From positions 124,001 to 188,000 of the forward strand of contig NZ_QAYC01000003.1 in NCBI RefSeq assembly GCF_003053725.1: a stretch of DNA of 64,000 bases. Reading direction: 5' to 3'. The notes beneath the pieces are model-generated. The model made no database searches, had not been told where the DNA came from, and saw only the letters and a program-made list of their open reading frames with translations. Shown here in pieces: positions 19,190-28,488 of this stretch. The first letter of the stretch is position 1. The number at the start of each line of letters is the position of its first letter. The stretch comes from Rhodovulum kholense. Its GTDB lineage: Bacteria > Pseudomonadota > Alphaproteobacteria > Rhodobacterales > Rhodobacteraceae. A program made the position numbers and the translations under genes.

Positions 19190-19669
19190 TCAGGCGCCCA
19201 GATCTTCGGCCGTCAGGCGGAAGGCCTGGCCGAATCCGCCGTTCAGATGGCCCGAATGGGGCACCAGCCGGACGAAATGGAAATCGGCGAAATCCGCGTA
19301 AAGCTGCGCCTTGGGCTGATGGTCGAGGTAATGGTCGCGCAGCGCGATGCGGTCGGCGGGCCGGGTCGCGAAGACCGCGCGGGCCTGCAGGGTCAGCCGG
19401 GGATGCGTCAGCGGGTCGCCCTTGGGGCCGGGCTCGCCCACCAGAAGCGAACAGTCGGGCAGGGCGCGCAGCGCCGCCGTATGCGGTGCGAGATCCGAGA
19501 TCAGCGTCACCGGCAAACCGTCCGGCCCCGGCGCCAGCGCGATCCGGGTGACGAAGGGGGCGCCCTCGCGCAGGACCGCCAGCGCGCCGTACCGCGCCTC
19601 GGCGATCAGCTTGCGGGCCAGCGCGCGGGCGTCATCGTCGGCCGGGCGGAACGGGTCCTTGGCGCTCAT
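19190..19669 (-). CDS. Pyridoxamine 5'-phosphate oxidase-fold protein (HugZ-like)
   Basis: A 159-residue split-barrel flavin/heme-binding protein. Segments such as ARYGALAVLREGAPFVTRIALAPGPDG and SLLVGEPGPKGDPLTHPRLTLQARA match the HugZ-like branch, some members of which degrade heme while others are FMN-dependent. The chain lacks the long C-terminal extension of true heme oxygenase HugZ. It is the last gene of the lgt-midA-pgeF operon, 7 bases after pgeF. Confidence 0.83.
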   Translation of the reverse strand: MSAKDPFRPADDDARALARKLIAEARYGALAVLREGAPFVTRIALAPGPDGLPVTLISDLAPHTAALRALPDCSLLVGEPGPKGDPLTHPRLTLQARAVFATRPADRIALRDHYLDHQPKAQLYADFADFHFVRLVPHSGHLNGGFGQAFRLTAEDLGA

Positions 19670-19676
19670 CGCGGGC

Positions 19677-20432
19677 TCAGAGCCTGATCGCCGAGATCAG
19701 CCGCCCGTAATCGGCCTCGCCGGTATGGACGCTGCGGCGGTAGGAAAAGAACCGGTCGGGGTCTGAATAGGTGCAATGGCGGGTCCAGAGCGCCTGCCCG
19801 ATGCCCGCGCCGCGCAGCCGGGCGAGGCTGAAGCCCGGCAGGTCGAACTGGACGCGGTCGCCCTTGCCGGCGGCGAAGAACCGCGTCGAGTCGGGGTCCT
19901 CGCTCAGGAACGTGTCGAGGAATTCCGGCCCGACCTCATAGGCGCGCTGGCTGATGGTCGGGCCGATCACGGCGACCGTGTCGTCGCGCCGGGCGCCGAG
20001 CCTCTCCATCGCCTCGAGCGTGGCCTCGAGAATGCCCCCAAGCGCGCCCTTCCAGCCCGCATGGGCCGCCCCCACCACACCCGCCGTGCGGTCGGCAAAC
20101 AGCACCGGCTGGCAATCGGCGGTCAGCACGCCCAGCGCCAGCCCCGGAGTCCGGGTGACCATGGCATCGGCGCGCAGCGGAGATTCGGGCAGGGTTTCGA
20201 TCACCGCGACAGCGGCGGAATGGACCTGATGCACGGTGACCAGGCGGTCGGGTTCCACGCCCATCGCGCCCGCGACCCGGTTGCGGTTGATCGCCACCGC
20301 CTCGGACAGGTCCGACGAGCCCCCGCCGCAGTTGAGTCCCCAGAAAATTCCGGACGACGCGCCGCCCTGCCGGGTGAAGAACCCGTGACGCAGCGGCGCG
20401 AGTGCGTTCGAAGTGAGAATTTCCAAAGTCAT
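19677..20432 (-). CDS. pgeF: Peptidoglycan editing factor / purine nucleoside phosphorylase (YfiH, LACC1 family)
   Basis: A 251-residue YfiH-family protein. The active-site zinc ligands appear as the conserved TADCQPVLF and GAAHAGWKGALGGI segments with the early MTLEILTS...HGFFTRQGG region. Family members act as adenosine/purine nucleoside phosphorylases and correct misincorporated L-Ser in peptidoglycan precursors. Its ATG overlaps the stop of the upstream methyltransferase gene by 4 bases. Confidence 0.92.
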   Translation of the reverse strand: MTLEILTSNALAPLRHGFFTRQGGASSGIFWGLNCGGGSSDLSEAVAINRNRVAGAMGVEPDRLVTVHQVHSAAVAVIETLPESPLRADAMVTRTPGLALGVLTADCQPVLFADRTAGVVGAAHAGWKGALGGILEATLEAMERLGARRDDTVAVIGPTISQRAYEVGPEFLDTFLSEDPDSTRFFAAGKGDRVQFDLPGFSLARLRGAGIGQALWTRHCTYSDPDRFFSYRRSVHTGEADYGRLISAIRL

Positions 20433-21502
20433 GAACGAAGTCCTGGGGGATCGGGGGCCCGTGCGGGGGTCAGCGCGAGTGTCTGGAAGAGCGTTCCCAT
20501 TTCCTCGGGGTGGGTCAAGCGGCGATGTGCGGCAATATGGCTTCGGAGCGCCGCACCGGCGAGGTTTTGCGCCAGCGCCTGGGCGCGGGCCGCAATCCCG
20601 AGCCGTTCGAGCAGCACGCCCTGCGGGGTCGGACCGCTGACCCGGACGCCCTCGACGGTTCGGGCGGCGCGGGCCAGCGCCTCGAAATCGACATGGGCGG
20701 TCAGATCGGCCTCGCCGGGATGGGCGAGCGGCGGCTCGGGTCGGTGCGCGCGCAGGGCTTGCAGCGTGTCGCCGAGGCTGTGCCAGCCGCCGTAATCGAC
20801 GATCAGCGCGGCCCCGCCCCGGGCGGCGATCCGCGCCGCCAGGGTCTCGACGATGGCGCAGGCAGGGGCGCAGGTCTCGACGATGTCGCCCGGTTCGGTA
20901 TCGGCCAGCCGGTGGTCCAGTGCGGCAAGCGGCAGCGGCGCCGAAAGCCCGAGGGTCAGCCTGTCATCCTCGAGCCCGACCAGCCGTTCGCGCCAGCCCG
21001 CCGGATCGCGCTGGAACTGGCGGATCGGCAGGGCGTCGAAAAATTCGTTGGCGATCACGAAAAGGGGCGCGTCGGGCAGGGGGGCGGCGCTGTCGATCCA
21101 GGCGATGTCGAGCCCCGGCAACGCCTGGCGCTGGCGGGCGCGCAGATGGGGCGAGGTCTCGACCAGATGTATCCGGGCGCCCGCGTGAAAGCCCGGCACC
21201 CGTTTCGTGGCGCGCCAGAGATCGGCCATCAGCGTGCCGCGCCCGGGGCCGAGCTCGGCCAGAACAAAGGGCGCGGGCGCGCCCTGGTCGAGCCAGACCT
21301 GCGCGAGCCAGAGCCCCAGAAGCTCGCCGAACATCTGGCTGATCTCGGGGGCGGTGGTGAAATCGCCCGTCTCGCCGAACGGATCGCGGGTGCTGTAATA
21401 GCCGTGCTCGGGATGCATCAGGCAATCGGCCATGAAGTCGGCGATGCCGATGGGCCCGGTCGCGGCGATCCGCCGGGCGAGAATCCGCGCGAGCGGGGTC
21501 AT
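20429..21502 (-). CDS. SAM-dependent methyltransferase, MidA/NDUFAF7 family
   Basis: A 357-residue class I methyltransferase of COG1565. The SAM motif is [17 protein letters not shown], preceded by [23 protein letters not shown], the hallmark of this family. The mitochondrial homologue NDUFAF7 methylates an Arg of a complex I subunit during assembly; the bacterial role is presumed similar. It overlaps lgt upstream and pgeF downstream by 4 bases each (ATGA), so it is mid-operon. Confidence 0.92.
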   Translation of the reverse strand: MTPLARILARRIAATGPIGIADFMADCLMHPEHGYYSTRDPFGETGDFTTAPEISQMFGELLGLWLAQVWLDQGAPAPFVLAELGPGRGTLMADLWRATKRVPGFHAGARIHLVETSPHLRARQRQALPGLDIAWIDSAAPLPDAPLFVIANEFFDALPIRQFQRDPAGWRERLVGLEDDRLTLGLSAPLPLAALDHRLADTEPGDIVETCAPACAIVETLAARIAARGGAALIVDYGGWHSLGDTLQALRAHRPEPPLAHPGEADLTAHVDFEALARAARTVEGVRVSGPTPQGVLLERLGIAARAQALAQNLAGAALRSHIAAHRRLTHPEEMGTLFQTLALTPARAPDPPGLRS

Positions 21503-22389
21503 GCCCGCCGCCGCGCCGAGACCAGGATGAGCCCGAGCCCCAGCGCCATCATCGGCAGCGACAGAAGCTGGCCCATGGTCAGCCCGTAGCCCTGCCAGTG
21601 CAGCGCAAGGCCCAGCGGATTGCCCGGGCCTGTGAATTGCGCATCGGGCTGACGGACGAATTCGACGGCAAACCGCGCGAGCCCGTAGCCCGCAAAGAAG
21701 GTCCCGGCGACGCGTCCTGGCGTCTTCAGCGTGCCCCGGGCCAGCGCGAGCCAGAGCAGGACCGCGCCAAGCAAAAGCCCTTCAAGCCCGGCTTCGTAGA
21801 GCTGCGAGGGGTGGCGGGCGCAGGGAAAGCTGTCCCAGCCGGGGCAGTATTGCGCGGCCTCTCCGGGGAAGACGACAGCCCAGGGCAGATCGGACGGGCG
21901 GCCCCAGAGCTCGGCATTGATGAAATTCGCGATCCGCCCGAAGAAAAGCCCCGGCGGCGTCGCCAGCGCCAGCGCGTCGGCGGCGGGCAGCAGCGGGATG
22001 CCGTGCTTTCGGGTGAACAGAAGCACCGCCGCCATGACCCCCAGCAAGCCGCCATGGAAGGCCATGCCCCCGTGCCAGAGGATCGGGATCTCCCAGGGAG
22101 CGTGCAGATAGTAGAGCGGCTTGTAGAACAGCACGAAGCCCAGCCGTCCGCCGAGGATCACGCCCAGCACGATCCAGGTCAGCAGTTCCTCGACCTGCTC
22201 TGGACGCATCGGCGGGCGGGAGGCGGGCCAGAGCCGCTCGCGCCGCATCAGTGCGACGACCAGCCGCCAGCCGATCACGATCCCGGCGATGTAGGCCAGC
22301 GCATACCAGCGGAGCGCGAAGTCGAAACCGAAGACCGAGATCGAGAAGATCTCGGGGGTGAGGTCGGGAAAGGGGAGAACCGCGTGCAT
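21499..22389 (-). CDS. lgt: Phosphatidylglycerol-prolipoprotein diacylglyceryl transferase
   Basis: An inner-membrane enzyme of 296 residues that attaches diacylglycerol to the lipobox Cys of prolipoproteins. Family marks are [16 protein letters not shown], the HGG(M)AFHGGLLG motif and the signature [23 protein letters not shown] 22389 ([17 protein letters not shown]) gives the normal start; the open frame above it is unsupported. It is the first gene of a leftward four-gene operon and is divergent from ubiK. Confidence 0.96.
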   Translation of the reverse strand: MHAVLPFPDLTPEIFSISVFGFDFALRWYALAYIAGIVIGWRLVVALMRRERLWPASRPPMRPEQVEELLTWIVLGVILGGRLGFVLFYKPLYYLHAPWEIPILWHGGMAFHGGLLGVMAAVLLFTRKHGIPLLPAADALALATPPGLFFGRIANFINAELWGRPSDLPWAVVFPGEAAQYCPGWDSFPCARHPSQLYEAGLEGLLLGAVLLWLALARGTLKTPGRVAGTFFAGYGLARFAVEFVRQPDAQFTGPGNPLGLALHWQGYGLTMGQLLSLPMMALGLGLILVSARRRA

Positions 22390-22488
22390 CTTGGGCCTTC
22401 TGTTCTCTGGGCTGCGCGGCGAAGTCAACCTTGAGCTTGCGCCGCCTGCGGGCCATATAGGGCGCGAATGTAAATGCCAGAGGCCGCC

Positions 22489-22728
22489 ATGCAGACCCGC
22501 AACAAATTTCTCGACGACATGTCGAAGCTGATGACGAATGCCATGGGCGTGGCCCAGGGTGCCAAGGACGAGGCCGAGACGGCGATGAAGAGCATGCTCG
22601 ATCGCTGGCTTGCCGACCGCAATTTCGTGACCCGCGAGGAATTCGACGCGGTGCGCGCAATGGCCCAGAAAGCGCGCGAGGAAAACGAGGCGCTGAAGGC
22701 CCGGATCGCGGCCCTGGAAGCGAAATAG
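22489..22728 (+). CDS. ubiK: Ubiquinone biosynthesis accessory factor (BMFP/YqiC family)
   Basis: A 79-residue helical and coiled-coil protein. It has an N-terminal membrane-associating helix ([20 protein letters not shown]) and a C-terminal coiled coil ([17 protein letters not shown]), the YqiC/UbiK pattern, with the [18 protein letters not shown] core. UbiK assists the soluble UbiJ-containing quinone-biosynthesis complex. I start at ATG 22489, after AGAGG; an ATG at 22474 is also in frame. Confidence 0.88.
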   Translation: MQTRNKFLDDMSKLMTNAMGVAQGAKDEAETAMKSMLDRWLADRNFVTREEFDAVRAMAQKAREENEALKARIAALEAK

Positions 22729-22807
22729 CGCAGAGGATCGGCCCGGAGCGGGGCGCGGGCAGGGCCGCCCTGAGGGACCCCGGAGGCGTTCGGGCGGGCG
22801 AAGGGGG

Positions 22808-22828
22808 CGAATTTTCTGCGAAAATTCG
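22808..22828 (+). terminator. Stem-loop after ubiK
   Basis: CGAATTTT-CTGCG-AAAATTCG forms a perfect 8-base stem 80 bases after the ubiK stop. It has no U-tract outside the stem, so it may be an mRNA-end structure or a small repeat rather than a classic terminator. Confidence 0.45.
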
Positions 22829-22829
22829 G

Positions 22830-23641
22830 GGCCCGGGGGACGGGTATGGCCCCAGCCCGGGGCTTTGGTGCCTGTGAGACATCTGTCGCCCGCGCGCGGT
22901 GGTCGGGCCGGTGGTTCCGGGACCGGGCCGCAATGGCGTCTTTGACGGCCAGTGGGGCTTCGAGCGTCGTGCCGTCAGGCGAACCCTCACGCAGTTGAAG
23001 CCCGATGCCGGACGCAACGATCGCCAACCAAGTTCTCCCGGCGCGACACCGCCGGGCAATGTCCGGCAGAGCGCGGCATCGGGCGCCGGGGTGCCCCGTC
23101 CGCATAACCCGTCCTGTAGGTCGGAGGCGCGCGGCGCGCGCGAGTCCGGAGTCTTCCCCGACAGCCGTGCACCGTCGTGCAACCGGACCATGGGCCGCTT
23201 GAGAAACAGGCCGAGAGGCTGCGCCGGGTCGCGGTCCGGTCTGTGCCGAGCCCCGGGCCGACTGCTACGCCGGGCCGCGTCAGGAACCGCAGCGGGATCG
23301 CGCCCACCTACCGCATCGTATACTCCCGTCGCCCGCCTTGGGGACAGCGAGTTCTGGGCCCCTTCGTCCTCCCCGAGATCGCCGATCTGAACAGTCTGAT
23401 CATGCTGACCGTCGATGCCACGGCGCTCGCCGTCCTCCGCGGGGCAGGGGGGCCGACTCCGGACGAACTCACCGAGGTCCGGGTCGAGAAGGCCGGCATG
23501 ACCGCCGCCGCCACCTCCTTGACCCATGAACGCCACGAGACGCTCTTCCGCAAGAACGACGCCCTCCAGGCTGGCCTCGAGACCTGATCCGCCTTTGGAC
23601 CTCGACAGCTCCCACCTGCCCGACCCGCGCCCCGGCGCGGG
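22830..23641. other. Gene-poor zone, possibly degenerate sequence
   Basis: Several overlapping frames exist on both strands, but none has a Shine-Dalgarno, family motif or consistent codon bias. The only protein-like stretch is a 61-codon frame starting ATG 23402 and ending 23587 (MLTVDATALAVLRGAGG...), followed by a CCCGCGC/GCGCGGG stem and TTTCTC at 23624-23641. That suggests the tail of a decayed gene. I see no transposase catalytic motif or clear terminal repeats. Confidence 0.4.
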
Positions 23642-23768
23642 TTTCTCATGTCCGGAGAACGGAAGGACGCGGCGGAAAACCCGGCGCCGCCGACCCGCCT
23701 GACCCCTGCGCTGTCGGCCCGGCCCGTGCCGCACGGATTGAGCCATATCAAGGACGTATGTTGCCGTT

Positions 23769-23786
23769 CATGCGCAAATGCGCATG
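23769..23786 (+). promoter_or_regulatory. Probable ArsR-family operator
   Basis: CATGCGCAAATGCGCATG has perfect 8-base arms around AA and ends 14 bases before the ATG of the ArsR-family gene. Its position and symmetry suit autorepression by the dimeric regulator. Confidence 0.65.
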
Positions 23787-23800
23787 AGCGGAGGTGACCC

Positions 23801-24091
23801 ATGGTGCTGTCCAGTCTCGCAGCCCTTGCCGAGCCCACCCGGCTGGAGGCGATGCGCCTGCTCGAGGACGGGTCGGAGCATTGCGTCTGCGAATTGATGG
23901 CCAGGCTCGATGCCACCCAAAGCAGGATGTCGCGGCACATGAAGGTGCTCAAGCAGGCCGGTCTGGTCACCGACCGCCGCGACGCGCAATGGGTCCGCTA
24001 TCGCCTGAACCCCGACATGCCCGCGGGGATTCGCGCCATCGTCGCGGCCGCGCTTGCCGCCTCCGCGGACGGGGAACGGAGCGCGGCATGA
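23801..24091 (+). CDS. ArsR-family metalloregulator
   Basis: A 96-residue winged-helix repressor. ALAEPTRLEAMRLLEDGSEHCVCELMARLDATQSRMSRHMKVLKQAGLV is the classic ArsR/SmtB fold. The CVC pair (C28, C30) matches the ELCVCDL metalloid-sensing site of ArsR, so As(III)/Sb(III) or a related thiophile is the likely effector. Its stop overlaps the permease start (ATGA), and a strong palindrome lies just upstream. The gene is first in a three-gene operon. Confidence 0.9.
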   Translation: MVLSSLAALAEPTRLEAMRLLEDGSEHCVCELMARLDATQSRMSRHMKVLKQAGLVTDRRDAQWVRYRLNPDMPAGIRAIVAAALAASADGERSAA

Positions 24092-25149
24092 ACGTTGGGG
24101 CCGCTCGAACGATCCGTCGGCCTCGACCTGAATGGCCGTGGCACCTCGGCGTTGCCGGGGCGGTCCTGCTGTGGGGGCTTCTCTATCACCTGCTCGGCCC
24201 GCTTGCGGAACGCCTCTCCGGACAGGTTCCGGTGAACCGGCATAGTCACGCCGGCGAGGCTCTGGCCTTCTTCTTCTACGATGTGCCGAAGGTGATGCTG
24301 CTGCTGACGCTGATCGTCTTCGCCATGGGCGTGGTGCGCAGCTATTTCTCGCCCGAAAAGACCCGCGCGTTGCTGTCGGGAAAACGCGAGGGCGCCGGCA
24401 ATGTCCTGTCGGCGGGGCTGGGGATCTTCACGCCATTCTGTTCCTGCTCGGCCGTGCCGCTCTTCATCGGGTTTGTTTCGGCGGGCGTGCCTCTGGGCGT
24501 CACCTTCTCCTTCCTGATCGCCGCGCCGATGGTGAACGAGGTCGCGCTGGTCCTGCTCTTCGGCCTGGTCGGCTGGCAGGTGGCGCTGGCCTATCTGGCC
24601 TTCGGGCTGGGCATCGCCATCCTGGCGGGCGTCGTCATCGGCAAGCTGCGGCTGGAAGGCTGGTTGCAGGACTGGGTGCGCGAGATCCATTCGGGCGCCG
24701 CCGCCCCGGGAGGCGTCGCGGGCAAGCGGCTGTCCATGGCCGACCGCTACAGGCACGGCATCGAGGCGGTGCGCGAGATCTTCGGCAAGGTCTGGCTCTG
24801 GATCGTCCTCGGCATCGGCCTCGGCGCGGTGATCCACGGCTATGTGCCCGAGGACCTGATGGTGCGGATCATGGGTGCGGACGCCTGGTGGTCGGTGCCC
24901 GCCGCCGTGATCCTGGGCATTCCCATGTACACGAACGCCGCCGGTGTGATTCCCATCGTCGAGGCGCTCTTGGGCAAGGGCGCCGCTCTGGGCACTGTTC
25001 TGGCCTTCATGATGAGCGTGATCGCGCTCTCCCTGCCCGAGATGATCATTCTTCGGCAGGTGCTGACGCTGCGCCTGATCGCCGTCTTCATCGGTGTCGT
25101 GGCCAGCGGCATTCTGGCGGTCGGTTTTCTGTTCAACGTGCTCTTCTGA
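24088..25149 (+). CDS. Permease of the COG0701 (YraQ/ArsP-like) family
   Basis: A 353-residue inner-membrane protein with about eight to ten hydrophobic segments. The motif TPFCSCSAVPLFIGFVSAGVPLG, with its CSC thiols, and the later NAAGVIPI segment are diagnostic of COG0701 permeases, which include the organoarsenical exporter ArsP and the SO_0444-type metal exporters. With an ArsR-type sensor before it and a thioredoxin-like protein after it, efflux of a soft metal or metalloid is the best inference. Confidence 0.88.
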   Translation: MNVGAARTIRRPRPEWPWHLGVAGAVLLWGLLYHLLGPLAERLSGQVPVNRHSHAGEALAFFFYDVPKVMLLLTLIVFAMGVVRSYFSPEKTRALLSGKREGAGNVLSAGLGIFTPFCSCSAVPLFIGFVSAGVPLGVTFSFLIAAPMVNEVALVLLFGLVGWQVALAYLAFGLGIAILAGVVIGKLRLEGWLQDWVREIHSGAAAPGGVAGKRLSMADRYRHGIEAVREIFGKVWLWIVLGIGLGAVIHGYVPEDLMVRIMGADAWWSVPAAVILGIPMYTNAAGVIPIVEALLGKGAALGTVLAFMMSVIALSLPEMIILRQVLTLRLIAVFIGVVASGILAVGFLFNVLF

Positions 25150-25161
25150 AAGGACGCCATC

Positions 25162-25404
25162 ATGAAAACCGTCAAGGTCTACGGCCCCGGATGCAAACGC
25201 TGCGAAACAACAGCCGCGATGGTCCGGGAGGCCGCAGCGAAACTCGGGATCGAGGTGGATGTCGAAAAGGTCACCGATCCCAGATCCATCGCCATGGCGG
25301 GCGTGATGTCCACGCCGGGCGTTTCCGTCAATGGCAAGCTGGTTCATTCCGGAGGCCTGCCGGATGCGGGCAGGCTTGAAGGCTGGCTTTCGGAATCATC
25401 CTGA
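25162..25404 (+). CDS. Small thioredoxin-fold protein (redox-active disulfide protein 2 type)
   Basis: An 80-residue protein with a CxxC active site near the N-terminus (VYGPGCKRCETTAAMV) and a cis-Pro region (MSTPGVSVNGKLVHSG). It is cytoplasmic, since no signal peptide is seen. Such mini-thioredoxins regularly follow COG0701 permeases and are thought to hand over or reduce the thiophilic substrate. It starts 12 bases after the permease with AAGGACG as Shine-Dalgarno. Confidence 0.88.
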   Translation: MKTVKVYGPGCKRCETTAAMVREAAAKLGIEVDVEKVTDPRSIAMAGVMSTPGVSVNGKLVHSGGLPDAGRLEGWLSESS

Positions 25405-25827
25405 TCCGGCCGGGGGCGTCGACCCGTCAGCGCCGCAGAGCGCGGCCGCCTTTCCCCTCAATGGCCTTCGCGACGGTCCCGCGACGGGCCTGAACGCTTC
25501 GCGCCAGCGGTTTTCAGGGGCGGACCGACCGCCCGACGATCAGGTCCGTTCCAGGGCTCGCCGGGCAGGGGGAGGCGTTCTGCCGGGCCGATGCCCCGGG
25601 CCTCAACGCCGGCTCGTCCCGATCCGAAGCCCCGTTTCGCGCCGCCCCGGTTGTCCACAAGATATTGCGGTGCGTCGTTCAATCTTAACAAAAATTCGCT
25701 TTACAGCCTCCGGCTTTCCCCTCACCATATTTTGTGAGGAGACGGGGATATCACCCCGGACCTAGAGCAGGAACCAAAGCCTAGTGGGCCTCGGGTCGGC
25801 TTGGGCTAGAAAACAAAGAGGCCGGGC
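25405..25827. other. Intergenic region with AT-rich patch and palindrome
   Basis: No gene is seen in these 423 bases. Features noted: one DnaA-box-like TTGTCCACA (25651-25659), an AT-rich tract (25680-25703), and an inverted repeat CCTCAC-N8-GTGAGG (25720-25739), about 90 bases before the YbjN gene, that could be an operator or a small terminator. Confidence 0.4.
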
Positions 25828-26331
25828 ATGCGAACTTCCGAAGACTTCCTGCTGAGCGACGAGATCCACCCCATCGACCTCGTCGAGACCCTCGCATCGC
25901 ATCACGACTGGGAATTCGACCGGGTCGCCGACGACCAGATCGCGATGGCGGTGGTGGGCCAGTGGCGGACCTATTCGATCACGCTCGCCTGGTCGGGCTT
26001 CGACGAGACCCTGCGACTGATCTGCACCTTCGAGATGGAGCCGCCGCCCGAACGGCTGCCCGCGCTTTACGAGGCGCTCAACGCCACCAACGACATGTGC
26101 TGGGCCGGGGCCTTCACCTTCTGGCGCGACCAGCGGCTGATGGTCTGGCGCCACGGGCTGATGCTGTCGGGCGGGCAAACCGCCAGCCCCGAACAGGTCG
26201 ATCAGCTGATCCAGGCGGCGGTCTCGTCCTGCGAACGGTTCTACCCGGCCTTCCAGCTGGTGGTCTGGGCCGACCGCACGCCCGCCAATGCCTTGCAGGT
26301 GGCCATTGCGGATGCCTTCGGGCGCGCCTAA
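25828..26331 (+). CDS. YbjN-domain protein
   Basis: A 167-residue cytoplasmic YbjN/type III secretion chaperone-like fold protein. It shows the pattern [27 protein letters not shown] followed by the strand-rich middle and the helix [16 protein letters not shown]. The E. coli homologue affects motility and stress gene expression, but the molecular function is undefined. It precedes proC by 33 bases and probably shares its transcript. Confidence 0.85.
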   Translation: MRTSEDFLLSDEIHPIDLVETLASHHDWEFDRVADDQIAMAVVGQWRTYSITLAWSGFDETLRLICTFEMEPPPERLPALYEALNATNDMCWAGAFTFWRDQRLMVWRHGLMLSGGQTASPEQVDQLIQAAVSSCERFYPAFQLVVWADRTPANALQVAIADAFGRA

Positions 26332-26364
26332 CCTCGCGCCCCGACAGGCGTAAAGGGGGCGACC

Positions 26365-27186
26365 ATGCAATTCGACGACCTTTCCGCCCGGGGGCTGGTG
26401 CTTCTGGGCTGCGGCAAGATGGGCTCTGCGCTGCTCGAGGGCTGGCTGAAACGCGGCCTGCCCGCGGGCGCGGTCTGGGCCATCGACCCGCACCCGTCCG
26501 ACTGGCTGCGCGCCCGCGCGGCCGAGGGGCTTCACCTCAACGAGGACCTGCCCGAGGCGCCCGCGCTGGTGCTGATCGCGGTCAAGCCGCAGCTGATGGA
26601 CGAGGCGCTGCCGCAGGTCGCGGGTTTTGCCGATGGGCAGACGCTTTTCGTCTCGATCGCGGCGGGCAAGACGCTGGGCTATTTCGCGGACCGGCTGGGG
26701 GCCGGGGCGCCGGTGGTGCGGACCATCCCGAACACCCCCGCCGCCGTCGGGCGCGGCATCACCGCGCTGATCGGCAACGCCAAGGTCGACGAGGCCGGGC
26801 TGGCGCTGGCCGAGACGCTTCTGTCGGCGGTGGGCCAGACGGTGCGGCTGGACGACGAAAGCCAGATGGATGCGGTGACGGCCGTTTCCGGCTCGGGGCC
26901 CGCCTATGTGTTCCACCTGATAGAGACGCTCGCCAAGGCGGGCGAAGCCGCTGGCCTGCCGCCGGAAATGGCGATGAAACTGGCCAGGGCCACGGTCGCG
27001 GGGGCGGGGCAGCTGGCCGAGGAGGCCGCCGAGGACCCCGCCCAACTGCGCATCAACGTGACCTCGCCGGGCGGCACCACCGCGGCCGCGCTGGCGGTGC
27101 TGATGGACCCCGAGACCGGCTTTCCGCCGCTTCTGGAAAAGGCGGTCGCGGCAGCGACGGCACGGGGCAGGGAGCTGGGCGCATGA
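26365..27186 (+). CDS. proC: Pyrroline-5-carboxylate reductase
   Basis: ProC reduces pyrroline-5-carboxylate to proline with NAD(P)H, the last step of proline synthesis. The 273-residue protein has the Rossmann motif [17 protein letters not shown], the [15 protein letters not shown] motif and the C-terminal signature [20 protein letters not shown] with [11 protein letters not shown]. Its stop overlaps the csaA start by four bases. Confidence 0.97.
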   Translation: MQFDDLSARGLVLLGCGKMGSALLEGWLKRGLPAGAVWAIDPHPSDWLRARAAEGLHLNEDLPEAPALVLIAVKPQLMDEALPQVAGFADGQTLFVSIAAGKTLGYFADRLGAGAPVVRTIPNTPAAVGRGITALIGNAKVDEAGLALAETLLSAVGQTVRLDDESQMDAVTAVSGSGPAYVFHLIETLAKAGEAAGLPPEMAMKLARATVAGAGQLAEEAAEDPAQLRINVTSPGGTTAAALAVLMDPETGFPPLLEKAVAAATARGRELGA

Positions 27187-27521
27187 GCGAGATTTCCTTC
27201 GACGATTTCCTCAAGGTCGATATCCGCGTGGGCCGGATCACCCGGGCCGAGCCCTATCCCGAGGCGCGCAAGCCCGCGATCAAGCTCTGGGTCGATTTCG
27301 GCCCCGAGATCGGCGAGAAGAAAAGCTCGGCCCAGATCACGGCCCATTACACGCCCGAGGACCTGCCGGGCCGCCGCGTGCTGGGCGTCGTCAATTTCCC
27401 GCCGCGCCAGATCGGCAAGGTCCGCTCCGAGGTTCTGGTGCTGGGCCTGCCCGACGAGAACGGCGAGGTCGTGCTGATCGTGCCCGACAAGGACGTGCCC
27501 CTGGGCGGGCGGCTGTTCTGA
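27183..27521 (+). CDS. csaA: tRNA-binding protein CsaA
   Basis: A 112-residue OB-fold protein (EMAP II/Trbp111-like tRNA-binding domain). It begins [35 protein letters not shown], nearly the family consensus. CsaA dimers bind tRNA and have been proposed as export-related chaperones. It overlaps proC by 4 bases, and its TGA shares its last base with the ATG of the next gene. Confidence 0.94.
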   Translation: MSEISFDDFLKVDIRVGRITRAEPYPEARKPAIKLWVDFGPEIGEKKSSAQITAHYTPEDLPGRRVLGVVNFPPRQIGKVRSEVLVLGLPDENGEVVLIVPDKDVPLGGRLF

Positions 27522-28477
27522 TGGCGAAGATCCTTGTCACCCGCCCGATGCCCGGGACGGTCGCCGAGGCGGTCCGGGCCTTGGGCGAACCCGAGTTCCG
27601 CGCGTCGACGCTGCCGCTGTCGCCCGCCGAGCTGCGCGCCGCGCTGACGGGCTATGACATCGTGCTGCCGACGCTGGGCGATGCGTTCTCGGCCGCGGTC
27701 TTTGCCGATGTGCCTGCGCCCCGCGCGCGCCTGCTGGCCAATTTCGGCGTCGGTTTCAACCATATCGACGTGGCGGCGGCAAAGGCGGCCGGGGTGGCCG
27801 TCACCAACACGCCCGGCGCCGTGACCGATGCGACCGCCGATATCGGCATGATGCTGATCCTGATGACCTGCCGCCGCGCGGGCGAAGGCGAACGGCTGGT
27901 GCGCGCGGGCGACTGGCAGGGCTGGCATCCGACCCAGATGCTGGGCCTGCATGTCACCGGCCGGACGGTCGGCATTCTCGGCATGGGCAATATCGGGCAG
28001 GCCATCGCCCGGCGCTGTCATTTCGGCTTCGGCATGGAGGTTCTCTACCATACCCGCAGCCCGAAGGATCTGGATTTCCCGGCCCGCGCGCTGGGCAGTC
28101 CCGAGGCGCTGGCGGCCGAGGCCGATATCCTCGTCTCGGCGGTGCCGGGCGGGGCGGCGACCCGGCATCTGATCGGGGCCGGCGTGCTGGCGGCGATGAA
28201 GCCCACCGCGCATCTGGTTAACATCTCGCGTGGCGAGGTGGTCGACGAGGCGGCGCTGATCGCGGCGCTCGAGGCGGGCAAGATCGCGGGGGCGGGGCTC
28301 GATGTCTACGAATTCGAACCCGAGGTGCCCGAGGCGCTAAGGCGCCGCGAGAACGTGACGCTGCTGCCGCATCTGGGCACGGCGACGCTGGAGGTCAGGA
28401 CCGCCATGGGGATGATGGCGGTCGAGAATATCCGCGCCCATCTGGACGGCCGGCCGCTGCCCAATCCGGTCGGCTGA
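27521..28477 (+). CDS. D-2-hydroxyacid dehydrogenase (NAD(P)-dependent)
   Basis: A 318-residue member of the D-isomer-specific 2-hydroxyacid dehydrogenases, close to glyoxylate/hydroxypyruvate reductases. The nucleotide motif is GILGMGNIGQAIA; catalytic Arg (NISRGEVVDEAAL), Glu (YEFEPEVPEAL) and His (LLPHLGTAT) are all in place. It is the last gene of the proC-csaA unit. The exact substrate is not determined by sequence. Confidence 0.92.
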   Translation: MAKILVTRPMPGTVAEAVRALGEPEFRASTLPLSPAELRAALTGYDIVLPTLGDAFSAAVFADVPAPRARLLANFGVGFNHIDVAAAKAAGVAVTNTPGAVTDATADIGMMLILMTCRRAGEGERLVRAGDWQGWHPTQMLGLHVTGRTVGILGMGNIGQAIARRCHFGFGMEVLYHTRSPKDLDFPARALGSPEALAAEADILVSAVPGGAATRHLIGAGVLAAMKPTAHLVNISRGEVVDEAALIAALEAGKIAGAGLDVYEFEPEVPEALRRRENVTLLPHLGTATLEVRTAMGMMAVENIRAHLDGRPLPNPVG

Positions 28478-28488
28478 GCGGTCGGGGC

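Noticed and set aside
22987-23307. Transposase fragment on the minus strand
   Set aside because: I looked for DDE/DEDD motifs and terminal inverted repeats and found none; kept only as a gene-free zone.
25651-25703. Possible replication origin (one DnaA-box-like site plus AT-rich tract)
   Set aside because: A single imperfect box and no dnaA, parAB, repABC or hemE neighbour; too little to call an origin.
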